Origin: Spiribacter vilamensis
GTDB taxonomy: Bacteria > Pseudomonadota > Gammaproteobacteria > Nitrococcales > Nitrococcaceae
Length of the DNA: 64,000 nt
Direction of reading: 5' to 3'
NCBI RefSeq assembly: GCF_004217415.1
Contig: NZ_SHLI01000001.1
Span: forward strand, 1,488,001 to 1,552,000
The notes under the pieces: model-generated
What the model was told of the DNA's origin: nothing
What the model saw: the letters and a program-made list of their open reading frames with translations, nothing else
Database searches by the model: none
Position numbers and translations under genes: made by a program
Shown: positions 25,454-34,235 of the stretch, piece after piece
Numbering within the stretch: position 1 is the stretch's first letter
Layout: each line of letters begins with the position of its first letter

Positions 25454-27028
25454 TTATCGAACGACCGGTGGCGTATCAAACGTATGGTGCGGCGCCGGTG
25501 ATGGCACATCCCACTCCAGGCCATCGGCGCCTTCCCACGCCTTCGCCTCGGCCTGCTGACCACCGCGGATGCACTTGATGAGAAGCCACACGAAAATCAG
25601 CTGGGCGAATCCGAACCCGAATCCGCCGATGCTGGATACCATGTTCCAGTCCGCGAACTGGACCGAGTAGTCCGGGATACGGCGGGGCATGCCGGCCAGT
25701 CCCAGGAAGTGCTGCGGGAAGAAGAGCACGTTCACGAATATCACCGACAACCAGAAGTGCCACTGGGCCAGGCGCTCGCTATACATGTGGCCGGTCCATT
25801 TGGGCATCCAGTAGTAGGCGGCCGCGAGAATCGCGAACACCGCACCGGTCACCAGCACGTAGTGGAAATGCGCCACCACGAAATAGGTGTCGTGGTACTG
25901 GAAGTCCGCGGGGGCAATCGCGAGCATCAGACCGGAGAAGCCGCCGATGGTGAACAGGAACACGAAGGCCAGTGCGAACAGCATCGGTGCCTCGAACGTC
26001 ATCGCGCCCCGCCACATGGTCGAGACCCAGTTGAAGACCTTTACGCCCGTCGGGACCGCGATCAGCATCGTGGAGTACATGAAAAAGAGCTCGCCGGCGA
26101 GCGGCATGCCCACCGTGAACATGTGATGCGCCCACACAATGAACGAGAGGAAGGCGATCGACGCGGTGGCATAGACCATCGAGCTGTAGCCGAACAGCGG
26201 CTTGCGAGCGAAGGTCGGGATAATCGTGGAGATGATGCCGAACGCCGGCAGGATGAGGATGTACACCTCGGGATGGCCGAAGAACCAGAAAATGTGCTGG
26301 TAGAGCACCGGGTCACCACCACCCGCGGCGCTGAAGAAGGTCGTGCCGAAGTACTGATCGGTCAGCAGCATGGTGACGGCACCGGCGAGAACCGGCATGA
26401 CGGCGATCATCAGGTAGGCGGTGATCAGCCAGGTCCAGACGAACAGCGGCATCTTCATCAGGCTCATGCCCGGCGCCCGCATGTTCAGAATAGTCGCGAT
26501 CACGTTGATCGAGCCCATGATGGAGCTGATGCCAAGCACGTGGATCGCAAAGATCACGAACGGGAAGGCCATCCCCGTCTGCAGCATCAGCGGCGGATAC
26601 ATGGTCCAGCCGCCGGCGGGACCGCCCCCCGGCATGAACAGCGTTGACAGGAGCACGGCAAAACCGAACGGCAGCAGCCAGAAGCTCCAGTTGTTCATTC
26701 GCGGCAGCGCCATGTCCGGTGCGCCGACCATCAGCGGAATCATCCAGTTGGCGAGACCGGTGAACGCGGGCATGACCGCGCCGAAGATCATCACCAGGGC
26801 GTGCATGGTGGTCATCTGATTGAAGAAGTACGGGTCGACGATCTGCAGACCGGGCTGGAACAGCTCGGCGCGGATGACCAGTGCCATCGCTCCACCCAGC
26901 AGGAACATGGCGAGCGAGAACAGCAGGTACATCGAACCGATGTCCTTGTGATTCGTCGTCACCAGCCATTTCTTGAAACCGTAAGGTTCCGCTTCGTGTG
27001 CCGCGTGATCATGGGTTGTTGCCGTCAT
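25454..27028 (-). CDS. coxA: Cytochrome c oxidase subunit I
   Basis: The 524-residue, twelve-helix heme-copper oxidase core subunit contains the CuB/Tyr segment HPEVYILILPAFGI and the HFHYVLVTGAVFAI heme a/a3 ligand region, with the paired FIVWAHHMFTVGM histidines. The start MTATTHDHAAHEAEPYG at 27028 is preferred, since the longer frame to 27079 runs almost to the coxB stop. It is an A-type (aa3) oxidase. The gene lies 28 bp after coxB and is followed by the 37-residue ORF. Confidence 0.98.
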   Translation of the reverse strand: MTATTHDHAAHEAEPYGFKKWLVTTNHKDIGSMYLLFSLAMFLLGGAMALVIRAELFQPGLQIVDPYFFNQMTTMHALVMIFGAVMPAFTGLANWMIPLMVGAPDMALPRMNNWSFWLLPFGFAVLLSTLFMPGGGPAGGWTMYPPLMLQTGMAFPFVIFAIHVLGISSIMGSINVIATILNMRAPGMSLMKMPLFVWTWLITAYLMIAVMPVLAGAVTMLLTDQYFGTTFFSAAGGGDPVLYQHIFWFFGHPEVYILILPAFGIISTIIPTFARKPLFGYSSMVYATASIAFLSFIVWAHHMFTVGMPLAGELFFMYSTMLIAVPTGVKVFNWVSTMWRGAMTFEAPMLFALAFVFLFTIGGFSGLMLAIAPADFQYHDTYFVVAHFHYVLVTGAVFAILAAAYYWMPKWTGHMYSERLAQWHFWLSVIFVNVLFFPQHFLGLAGMPRRIPDYSVQFADWNMVSSIGGFGFGFAQLIFVWLLIKCIRGGQQAEAKAWEGADGLEWDVPSPAPHHTFDTPPVVR

Positions 27029-27056
27029 CTCAACCGTCTCCCCTGTCTGATTCTCG

Positions 27057-27917
27057 TTACCGGGCGGCGAGCTCGCCATCGGTGTCCGGTGTCTGCTCGG
27101 CGTCGGCGGTCATGCCCGAGCCGCCGGCCTGGCGATTCGCTAGCCACTCGTTGAATTCGTCCTTGGGCAGCGCCTCGACCACGATGGGCATGAACCCGTG
27201 GTCACGACCGCAGAGCTCGGCACAGCGGCCACGATAGACGCCCGGCTCCTCGATCTCTGTCCACATCTCGTTGACGTATCCCGGGATCGCGTCCTTCTTC
27301 CAGCCCAGGTCCGGCATCCACCACGAATGGATGACATCCGCACCGGTAATCTGGAAGCGCACACGCGTGTCGACGGGAAGCACCAGTCGCTGGTCGACGT
27401 TCTGGAGATAATTGTCGACCGAGGCAGGCTGAATTCCCGACCCCAGCCGCCTGGCGCGGTCACTGTCGGCATCCAGGCGACTCAGGAACTGGACGTCCTC
27501 GCCCATGTATTCGTAGCCCCAGAACCACTGATAGCCGGTCACTTTGACCGTCATCTCCGATTCGCTCGTATCGTCGAGGTCGATCAGAACCCGGGTGGCG
27601 GGCACCGCCATCGCCACCAGGATCACCAACGGAATAACCGTCCAGACGATCTCCATCGTCGTGCTGTGATGGAACTTCGATGGCTCCACCCCCCGCGATT
27701 TCCGGTGCCGGAAGATCGAATAGAACATCGCGCCGAACACACCGGCGCCGATAACGACGGTAATCAGGAATATCGTCATGTGCAGGCCGTAGATATCACG
27801 GCTCGATTCCGTGACGCCCTGCGTCATGTTGAGCAGGCTGAAATCGGCGCTGGCCGGCGCGGTTGCGAGCACGGCAGCTATCGCCACCGATTGAGCGAGT
27901 CGGGTTATTACCGTCAT
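27057..27917 (-). CDS. coxB: Cytochrome c oxidase subunit II
   Basis: The 286-residue protein has a signal peptide (SVAIAAVLATAPASA), two membrane helices and a CuA cupredoxin domain. CuA ligands are in GRCAELCGRDHGFM near residue 240, plus the His in VIHSWWMPDLG. It stops soon after the CuA domain, so no fused cytochrome c domain is present and the enzyme is aa3 rather than caa3. ATG 27917 overlaps the DUF2244 stop (ATGA) and has a GAGAGAAG site inside that gene. Confidence 0.97.
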   Translation of the reverse strand: MTVITRLAQSVAIAAVLATAPASADFSLLNMTQGVTESSRDIYGLHMTIFLITVVIGAGVFGAMFYSIFRHRKSRGVEPSKFHHSTTMEIVWTVIPLVILVAMAVPATRVLIDLDDTSESEMTVKVTGYQWFWGYEYMGEDVQFLSRLDADSDRARRLGSGIQPASVDNYLQNVDQRLVLPVDTRVRFQITGADVIHSWWMPDLGWKKDAIPGYVNEMWTEIEEPGVYRGRCAELCGRDHGFMPIVVEALPKDEFNEWLANRQAGGSGMTADAEQTPDTDGELAAR

Positions 27918-28495
27918 CCCGTCTTCTCTCCAGCGTTGGGGGCGATGCCCGGGGCCCACGATGCCCCCGGCTCACCGGAATCGGTTGTCGACACCGGGCG
28001 ATCGTCTCCCCACCGCGCCATTGGACCGACGCAGGCGCGGAGCGCCCGATCCAGGCTGCGCCGCTCGTCCGCGTCGAGGAAGGCCCCGATGATCAGGGTC
28101 TGCTCGCGCGAGCGCAGCTCCAGCCGTGTCTCGTCCCAGCGGCGGGATAACTGGTGGAGCCGGACATCCGTCCAGGTCCGATCCATTTCCCAGCGCTCCT
28201 CGACCCGTCCGCGGCCTTTCTCGACGATGACCGTGTTATCGACGACATGGATGACTTCGCGGTCGAGAGAGCGACGCGCCGATGCGTAGAGCGCCCAGCC
28301 CAGCGTGATCACCTCCAGGCCCGCGAACGGCAGGACCGGCCAGAATCCGAACCAGGTGCAAACGAGTGCAATCCCCAGGCAAACCGAGCTCATGCCGATA
28401 AAGATCCAGACGGTCTGTTGCCAGTCCGGTGCGATGTTCGGCGCCAGCACGAAGCGGCGCCCGCTGTTGCCCTCGATGTCGGTCGAAGTAGTCAT
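27914..28495 (-). CDS. DUF2244 membrane protein, first gene of the oxidase operon
   Basis: The 193-residue protein has two hydrophobic helices near the N-terminus (TVWIFIGMSSVCLGIALVCT and a WPVLPFAGLEVITLGWALY segment) and a soluble C-terminal part with RLELRSREQTLIIGAFLDAD. It matches DUF2244, a family of unknown function often linked to oxidase genes. It is ATGA-coupled to coxB. Its upstream region holds an FNR-like box 26 bp before the ATG, so the whole oxidase operon may be oxygen-regulated. Confidence 0.85.
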   Translation of the reverse strand: MTTSTDIEGNSGRRFVLAPNIAPDWQQTVWIFIGMSSVCLGIALVCTWFGFWPVLPFAGLEVITLGWALYASARRSLDREVIHVVDNTVIVEKGRGRVEERWEMDRTWTDVRLHQLSRRWDETRLELRSREQTLIIGAFLDADERRSLDRALRACVGPMARWGDDRPVSTTDSGEPGASWAPGIAPNAGEKTG

Positions 28496-28520
28496 TGGCC
28501 TGCCTCGTCCAGATCGGAAA

Positions 28521-28534
28521 CTGATCTACATCAA
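28521..28534 (-). promoter_or_regulatory. FNR/Anr-like box upstream of the oxidase operon
   Basis: On the minus strand the site reads TTGATGTAGATCAG, matching the FNR/Anr consensus TTGATnnnnATCAA at 9 of 10 fixed positions. It follows directly after a TAGACT hexamer that could be a -10, with a poor TTTCCT -35 at 17 bp. A site overlapping the transcription start would be expected to repress under low oxygen. The fnr/anr gene itself is not in the window. Confidence 0.5.
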
Positions 28535-28586
28535 GTCTAGTGAATTCCATCCGCAGAGGAAAGCAATCGAGTGGAAACAATCACCT

Positions 28587-29483
28587 TTATCGCTGTCGGC
28601 GAGGAACTGAGAGCGTATCCAGCGGAACCCGCACCGCCCCGTCATCTCCGGTGACCTGCATCTGCGCGTCGGTCCCCCAGGCATGGCCGTAGGCCACCTC
28701 CCAGGTCGCCGGAAGACGGCCCTCGGCGTTGGCAGCCGCCTGGTAGGCCGACTCCATCGCACGCCAGCGACGTGGCGACGTCAGCCCGGGTTGACGGGCG
28801 GTCAGCGCATTGCGCAGACCGAGGGCGTCGAGATCACGAACCAGTGAGCGGACATCGGCGTAGGTGAGGGTGAAGTGCTCCATGTCCATCACCGGATCCG
28901 CCAGGCGTGCCTTGACCAGAGCATCACCGATATCGTGCATGTCGACGAAACCGTGGACGTGGGGGGTGTCATCCACCGCCTGCCAGGCGGTCCGCAACTC
29001 ATCGAGGGTATCCGGGCCAAAGGTCGCGAACAGGAGGACACCATCCGGCCGCAGAACGCGCTGCAGCTCGCGGGCCGTCGCCGAGAGATCGGGGACGCGG
29101 TGCAGCGCCAGGCTCGAGAAAACAAGATCGAAGCTGTCGTTACGGAACGGCAGCTGATCCATTCCCGCGCAGACCCCGGGGACGCGCCGCCAGCGCCCGC
29201 CCTGGCGCCGCGCCCGGGCAACCAGCGGCGCTGCCAGATCCATGCCAACGTAGTCCGCTTTCGGATAGCGCTTGCGCAGTGCACTGGTGTTCAACCCGCT
29301 GGCGCAGCCCATATCGAGCATCGATGCGGGCTGCAGGCGGATATAGTCGAGCCGCTCGACCAGCCGCCGGCCAACCTCGCGGTGTAACACGGCCGCCTCG
29401 TCAAACCCCGGAGCGGCCTGCTCGAGGCGTCGACGGAGAACACGGGAATCGAGCTGGAGGGGATCGCCGGATAGGTCTGCCAT
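28587..29483 (-). CDS. bioC: Malonyl-ACP O-methyltransferase BioC-like
   Basis: The 298-residue SAM-dependent methyltransferase has the BioC layout: an early RLDYIRLQPASMLDMGCASG binding loop, then FDLVFSSLALHRVPD and VLLFATFGPDTLDELRTAW. The GPDTLxEL segment is a BioC hallmark. BioC methylates malonyl-ACP to start pimeloyl synthesis for biotin. The other bio genes are not next to it, which is common. It is divergent from comF with about 86 bp between starts, and its 3' end is 91 bp from the start of the oxidase operon. Confidence 0.88.
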   Translation of the reverse strand: MADLSGDPLQLDSRVLRRRLEQAAPGFDEAAVLHREVGRRLVERLDYIRLQPASMLDMGCASGLNTSALRKRYPKADYVGMDLAAPLVARARRQGGRWRRVPGVCAGMDQLPFRNDSFDLVFSSLALHRVPDLSATARELQRVLRPDGVLLFATFGPDTLDELRTAWQAVDDTPHVHGFVDMHDIGDALVKARLADPVMDMEHFTLTYADVRSLVRDLDALGLRNALTARQPGLTSPRRWRAMESAYQAAANAEGRLPATWEVAYGHAWGTDAQMQVTGDDGAVRVPLDTLSVPRRQR

Positions 29484-29569
29484 ACGTTCATCCTGACATA
29501 ATCGACCGCTTATCGGCAGATCGCCGCGGGTCGCTGGCGCAACGACGATCGGACCGGCAGCCTCGTCGC

Positions 29570-30292
29570 ATGCCGATCTCCATCACGCGTCACTCCTCTC
29601 CCCCGCCATGGCGGCTGCCCGGCCGGGGATCGGCCTATCTGCATAATCTGTTCAGCGGGCGCTGCCGGTTCTGCCACGCCCGCAGCCTCTCCCGCGGACT
29701 CTGCCCGGGTTGTTGCGAGGATCTGCCCTGGATCAGCGCGGCATGCCGGCGCTGCGGGTTACCGTTGGCCTCCGGGGCCGCGGAATGCGCCGGCTGTCTC
29801 GCCGACCCGCCACCGTTCGACCGCGCCCGGGTGCTTTGGACCTACGGGGACGGTGTCGATGAACTCATTCGCGCTTTCAAACTGCGCGAGGATCTGGCCG
29901 CCGGTCGGCTGCTCACCGAGCTTGCCGCCGAGGCCCTGTGCGAGCGCGGCGTCGCCTGCCACGGCCCGCTGGTGCCCATACCACTGCACACGGCACGTTA
30001 CCGGCAGCGCGGCTTCAACCAGTCGGCACTGATCGCCCGCTGGCTGGGTGCAGCGGTCATGGAATCACTGGTCTTTCGTCATCGGCATACACCGCCCCAG
30101 CGGGGCCGCAGCGCCGCCGACCGACGGGCCGCCCTGCACGGTGCCTTCCGCCTGCAGCGACCACCCCCTCGCAGCGTCACGCTGGTGGATGATGTCGTCA
30201 CCACCGGGGCGAGCCTCGCCGCGGTGGCCGAGTGCCTGCGCGAGGGCGGCGTCGAGCGTGTCGAGGTCATCGCCCTGGCCCGGGCGATCTAG
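29570..30292 (+). CDS. comF: ComF-family phosphoribosyltransferase-like protein
   Basis: The 240-residue protein has a zinc-ribbon-like head with CRFC, CPGC, CRRC and CAGC pairs (about residues 30-82). The phosphoribosyltransferase domain ends in [17 protein letters not shown]. ComF family members are required for natural transformation in several bacteria, acting on single-stranded DNA handling in the cytoplasm. Together with the pil cluster at 45-49 kb this suggests competence, though this is inference. ATG 29570 is the only start near the first Cys motif. The 3' end overlaps ubiA by 4 bp. Confidence 0.9.
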   Translation: MPISITRHSSPPPWRLPGRGSAYLHNLFSGRCRFCHARSLSRGLCPGCCEDLPWISAACRRCGLPLASGAAECAGCLADPPPFDRARVLWTYGDGVDELIRAFKLREDLAAGRLLTELAAEALCERGVACHGPLVPIPLHTARYRQRGFNQSALIARWLGAAVMESLVFRHRHTPPQRGRSAADRRAALHGAFRLQRPPPRSVTLVDDVVTTGASLAAVAECLREGGVERVEVIALARAI

Positions 30293-31170
30293 GCCGTTGT
30301 CAGATACGACAGGACGATCCCGGCGAACACGATCCCGCCGTAGATATTGTTATTGAGGAACGCCTGGAAGCTGCCGTCGCGACTGCGGTCACGGATCAAC
30401 CACTGCTGGCGGACAAACAGGCCACTGGCCGCCACCAGCCCGATCAGGAACGGCGCACCCAGCCCCGCGCGCCAGCCGATAACCGCGAGCAGCAGGGTCA
30501 GCAACACCTGCAACAGGGCGATCATGGCCCGGTCATAAGCACCGAAGAGCACGGCCGTGGATTTGATCCCCACCTTGAGGTCATCGTCGCGATCCACCAT
30601 GGCGTACTCGGTGTCGTAGATCGTCGCCCATACCACCGATGAAGCGAACACCAGCCAGGCGAGGACGGGCACCGTCCCGGTCTGGGCCGCAAACGCCATC
30701 GGGGCCGCCCAGCCGAAGGCCGCACCGAGGTGGACCTGCGGGAGATGGGTATGGCGTTTCATGAACGGATAGGTCGCGGCGAGCGCGACGCCGCCCAGCG
30801 ACAGCAGTACGGTCAGGCGATTCATGAGCAAGACCAGCGCGAATGCGACGAGGCACAGCACGGCGAAGAGGATCAGCGCCTCGCGCTCGGTCACCGCACC
30901 GGTGGTCAGCGGCCGCGCCCGCGTGCGCTTGACGTGCCGATCGTAATCGCGGTCGGCGTAGTCGTTGATCACGCAGCCCGCCGCCCGCATGACCAGCACA
31001 CCGAGGACGAAGACCACCAGCACATCCGTCCGCGGCATCCCCTCGGCTGCCAGCCAGAGCGCCCAGAGTGTCGGCCAGAGCAGAAGGAAGTTGCCGATCG
31101 GCCGATTCAGCCGCGCCAGCCTTGCGTAAAGCGACAGCCGATGTCCCCAGTCAGTCACGGATGGGGTCAT
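30289..31170 (-). CDS. ubiA: 4-hydroxybenzoate octaprenyltransferase
   Basis: The 293-residue polytopic prenyltransferase attaches the isoprenoid tail to 4-hydroxybenzoate in ubiquinone synthesis. The first Asp-rich motif is in [20 protein letters not shown] at about residues 66-85, and the second in [13 protein letters not shown]. It overlaps the upstream ubiC by 20 bp, giving the usual ubiCA order. Ubiquinone agrees with the respiratory genes nearby. The 3' end meets convergent comF with a 4-bp overlap. Confidence 0.96.
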   Translation of the reverse strand: MTPSVTDWGHRLSLYARLARLNRPIGNFLLLWPTLWALWLAAEGMPRTDVLVVFVLGVLVMRAAGCVINDYADRDYDRHVKRTRARPLTTGAVTEREALILFAVLCLVAFALVLLMNRLTVLLSLGGVALAATYPFMKRHTHLPQVHLGAAFGWAAPMAFAAQTGTVPVLAWLVFASSVVWATIYDTEYAMVDRDDDLKVGIKSTAVLFGAYDRAMIALLQVLLTLLLAVIGWRAGLGAPFLIGLVAASGLFVRQQWLIRDRSRDGSFQAFLNNNIYGGIVFAGIVLSYLTTA

Positions 31171-31717
31171 GGGAGAGCTCCTCGATCAAGGGTTGTAGAA
31201 AGACCTCGGTGACCAGCAGCGGTCGACCGGTAATCGCGAATACCGACCGGCGCGCCCAGCGGGGCGCCGCACCCTGCGCCAGCGCACGGGCACCAAGCCG
31301 CGATGCCGGGGTGAGCGGCGCCACCTCGATCGCCCCGCGTACCACCGGGTAGCGGCCGAACAGCAGGGCCCCCAGCGGCTGTCGGCCCAGCGAGCGAAGC
31401 CGCCGCAGCGGGCCGCGAAGGCTGCTCCGCGGAATCACGCTGCGGGCATAAACGAGCGGTTGATCACCGCGACCCAGGCGGACTTCGCGAATCCAGAGCC
31501 ATTCGGGGCCCCGACACCCCAGGCGCCGGCGCTCATCGGGCCAGGCACGCCCCCAGTGCTCGTCGAGGACCCGGACGCTGAATGCCTCGCCGGCGAGACC
31601 ACGCAGCCGCCGGGTCAAAGAACCGGGTTCATCCAGCCAGTTGCGCAACGCACCGGGACGCGGTCGGGCGCCGGGCACGCCGCGCGGACGCCAGTGGCGC
31701 AATCCCGGCTCAGCCAT
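31151..31717 (-). CDS. ubiC: Chorismate lyase UbiC
   Basis: The 188-residue protein matches UbiC, which makes 4-hydroxybenzoate from chorismate. Recognisable parts are [17 protein letters not shown] near the start, the basic [20 protein letters not shown] region, and a late GARSVF-type element here as [20 protein letters not shown]. The last segment contains the conserved ...L.TEvFl ending. ATG 31717 is preferred; GTG 31729, immediately after the recG stop, is possible. It is co-oriented with recG and ubiA. Confidence 0.9.
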   Translation of the reverse strand: MAEPGLRHWRPRGVPGARPRPGALRNWLDEPGSLTRRLRGLAGEAFSVRVLDEHWGRAWPDERRRLGCRGPEWLWIREVRLGRGDQPLVYARSVIPRSSLRGPLRRLRSLGRQPLGALLFGRYPVVRGAIEVAPLTPASRLGARALAQGAAPRWARRSVFAITGRPLLVTEVFLQPLIEELSHDPIRD

Positions 31718-31729
31718 GCTGGAATCCAC

Positions 31730-33808
31730 TCATACCTGTGCGTAACGCTCGCCCTCGCCCACCCAGCGACGGATCAGTTCGGAAACGGCGGCCGGTTCAT
31801 CGCGGAGCAGGGGCTGTGCCGCCGATTGTACCGAGTCGAGGAGATCGCCATCGCGCATCAGATCGGCGATGCGGTACGTCAGCGCGCCGGTCTGGCGGGT
31901 CCCGAGCACTTCACCCGGCCCGCGGATCTCGAGATCGCGACGGGCGATGCGAAAGCCGTCGTTACTCTCACGCATCACGCCCAGGCGGGATCTTGCCGTT
32001 TCGCCCAGCGCACCATGGTACAGCAGCACGCAGCTGCTCTGGGCATGGCCGCGACCGACCCGGCCGCGGAGCTGGTGGAGCTGCGAGAGCCCCAGACGCT
32101 CGGCGTTTTCGATAATCATCAACGAGGCATTGGGGACATTGACCCCGACCTCGATCACCGTCGTCGCCACCAGCAGGTCCACCTCGCCGGCCTCGAACCG
32201 CGCCATGACGGCCTCCTTTTCGGCGGCGGGAAGACGTCCGTGCACCAGGCCGATCGCGAGCGCCGGCAGCTGCTCGCGGAGGCGTTCCGCAGTCGCCTCC
32301 GCCGCTTCGGCCTCGAGGACGTCCGAATCCTCCACCAGGGTGCAGACCCAGTAGGCCTGGCGCCCCTCGGCGCCCACCGCGCGGATACGCTCGATCACGG
32401 CCTCACGGCGAGTGTCCGGTAGCGCAACGGTCTGCACGGGCAGCCGCCCCGGCGGCAACTCATCGATCACCGAGGAATCAAGGTCGGCGTAGGCGGTCAT
32501 CGCCAGTGTTCGCGGTATGGGGGTAGCCGTCATCACCAGCTGATGGGGCTGGCTTTGCGCGCTTCCCTTGTCGCGCAAAGCCAGGCGCTGGTGGACTCCG
32601 AAACGGTGCTGCTCATCGATCACCACCAGGCCCAGGGACCGGAACACGACATCGGCCTGGAACAGGACATGGGTCCCTACCACCACCTGGATGTCGCCAT
32701 CCGCCAGCCCGGCCAGGGTATCGCGACGCCGGGCGGCAGCGGCGCGCCCACTCAGCCAGCCTACCCGCAGCCCGAGGGGTTCAAGCCAGTCACGAAAACT
32801 CCGCTCGTGCTGCTCGGCCAGTAATTCCGTCGGTGCCATGATCGCCACCTGCCAGCCGGCCGCCACGACGTGCAGCGCCGCGAGCGCGGCAACCACCGTC
32901 TTGCCCGAGCCAACGTCGCCCTGGACGAGTCGCAGCATGGGCGCCTGGCGACCGAGGTCAGCCACCACCTCGTCATGGACACGCCGCTGGGCGCCGGTCA
33001 GATCAAACCCCAGCCCTCCGAGGAATCGCCCGATCAGCGCCTCGTCCCGGGGGATGACCGGCGCGGGCATGACCTGTTGCTGTTCCGCGCGTAACCGCAA
33101 CAGGCTCAGCCGGTGGGCAAGCAGTTCCTCGAAGGCAAGACGGCGAATGGCCGGATGCCGGCCCTCGAGGAGGGCCTCCGGATCGGCGTCCGCCGGAGGC
33201 GCATGGACGAGCGCCAGGGCCTCCTCGAGCGGGGGCAGGTCCATCGACTCGCGCAACGCCCCGGGCAACCACTCGGTCACCGCGCCGGGTTGGGCCAGCG
33301 CCGCGCCGATGGCCCGCCTCAGCGCTGGCTGCGTGATGCCCTCGGTCGCCGGGTAGACGGGCTTGAATTCGCCCTCCGCGGGCGTCGATCCGGGCTCGAC
33401 GCGCTGCCAGTCGGGGTGGATGAGCTGCAGCACCACCGGACCGGCCCGGGCCTCGCCGAATACACGCAGGTGCACCCCGCGCGCCATCTGGCGCTGCTGA
33501 CTGGCATAGAAATGGAAAAACACCAGCTCGAGGCTGCCGGTCCCGTCGCTGATCCGGCAGATCAGGCGCCGACGCTGACCGCCAACGATCTCGGTGGCGG
33601 TCACCTCGCCCTCGATGAGGGCGGAGATCCCGGGGCGCAGGCTACCGATGGCGAGCACCCGGGTCCGGTCCTCGTAGCGTATCGGCAGGTGGAACGGCAT
33701 GTCCTCGACCCGCTTGAGGCCGAGCCGTGCGAGCTTCTCAGCGAGCCGTGGACCGATCCCCGGCAACCGGACCACCGGCGTGCCGGACACCGCCGCACCA
33801 TCGCTCAT
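31730..33808 (-). CDS. recG: ATP-dependent DNA helicase RecG
   Basis: The 692-residue superfamily 2 helicase has an N-terminal wedge/OB domain (about 1-230), Walker A in VQGDVGSGKTVVAALAAL, the DEQH box in VVIDEQHRFGVHQR, motif III in MTATPIPRTL, and late motifs in GRVGRGHAQSSCVLLY. RecG remodels stalled replication forks and branched DNA. Length is typical. It lies 3 bp after ridA and directly before ubiC, in the common spoT-ridA-recG order. Confidence 0.97.
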   Translation of the reverse strand: MSDGAAVSGTPVVRLPGIGPRLAEKLARLGLKRVEDMPFHLPIRYEDRTRVLAIGSLRPGISALIEGEVTATEIVGGQRRRLICRISDGTGSLELVFFHFYASQQRQMARGVHLRVFGEARAGPVVLQLIHPDWQRVEPGSTPAEGEFKPVYPATEGITQPALRRAIGAALAQPGAVTEWLPGALRESMDLPPLEEALALVHAPPADADPEALLEGRHPAIRRLAFEELLAHRLSLLRLRAEQQQVMPAPVIPRDEALIGRFLGGLGFDLTGAQRRVHDEVVADLGRQAPMLRLVQGDVGSGKTVVAALAALHVVAAGWQVAIMAPTELLAEQHERSFRDWLEPLGLRVGWLSGRAAAARRRDTLAGLADGDIQVVVGTHVLFQADVVFRSLGLVVIDEQHRFGVHQRLALRDKGSAQSQPHQLVMTATPIPRTLAMTAYADLDSSVIDELPPGRLPVQTVALPDTRREAVIERIRAVGAEGRQAYWVCTLVEDSDVLEAEAAEATAERLREQLPALAIGLVHGRLPAAEKEAVMARFEAGEVDLLVATTVIEVGVNVPNASLMIIENAERLGLSQLHQLRGRVGRGHAQSSCVLLYHGALGETARSRLGVMRESNDGFRIARRDLEIRGPGEVLGTRQTGALTYRIADLMRDGDLLDSVQSAAQPLLRDEPAAVSELIRRWVGEGERYAQV

Positions 33809-33811
33809 CGA

Positions 33812-34204
33812 TCAGCGATCTTCTGCCAGGCTCAGGATCGCCTCCACCTCGACCATCGCACCCTTCGGCAGTTCGCGCACGCCGACCGCGGCCCGCGCCG
33901 GGTAGGGCTCTGCGAAGTAGTCGGTCATGATCGAGTTGACGGTCGCGAAGTGCCCCAGATCGGTCATGAAGATGGATAGCTTGCAGATCGACGCCAGATC
34001 ACCACCCGCAGCGACACAGACATGACGCAGATTGTCGAACACCCGTCGGGTCTGGGTATCGATATCGGCCTCGACCAGCGTCATCGTCACCGGATCGAGC
34101 GGAATCTGCCCGGAAATGAACACCAGATCGCCGACCTGCACTGCCTGCGAATAGGGGCCGATCGCCGCGGGCGCCTGGTCTGTCTGAATGATACGGCGTG
34201 TCAT
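33812..34204 (-). CDS. ridA: RidA-family enamine/imine deaminase
   Basis: The 130-residue protein has the RidA signature [14 protein letters not shown], the catalytic Arg in [16 protein letters not shown] and the terminal VEVEAIL. RidA hydrolyses reactive 2-aminoacrylate and similar enamines formed by PLP enzymes, protecting branched-chain and other PLP-dependent enzymes. The gene lies 31 bp downstream of spoT and 3 bp upstream of recG, the usual gammaproteobacterial arrangement. Confidence 0.95.
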   Translation of the reverse strand: MTRRIIQTDQAPAAIGPYSQAVQVGDLVFISGQIPLDPVTMTLVEADIDTQTRRVFDNLRHVCVAAGGDLASICKLSIFMTDLGHFATVNSIMTDYFAEPYPARAAVGVRELPKGAMVEVEAILSLAEDR

Positions 34205-34235
34205 GGGCTACTCCCTGTCGGGTTGCTCGAGATGT

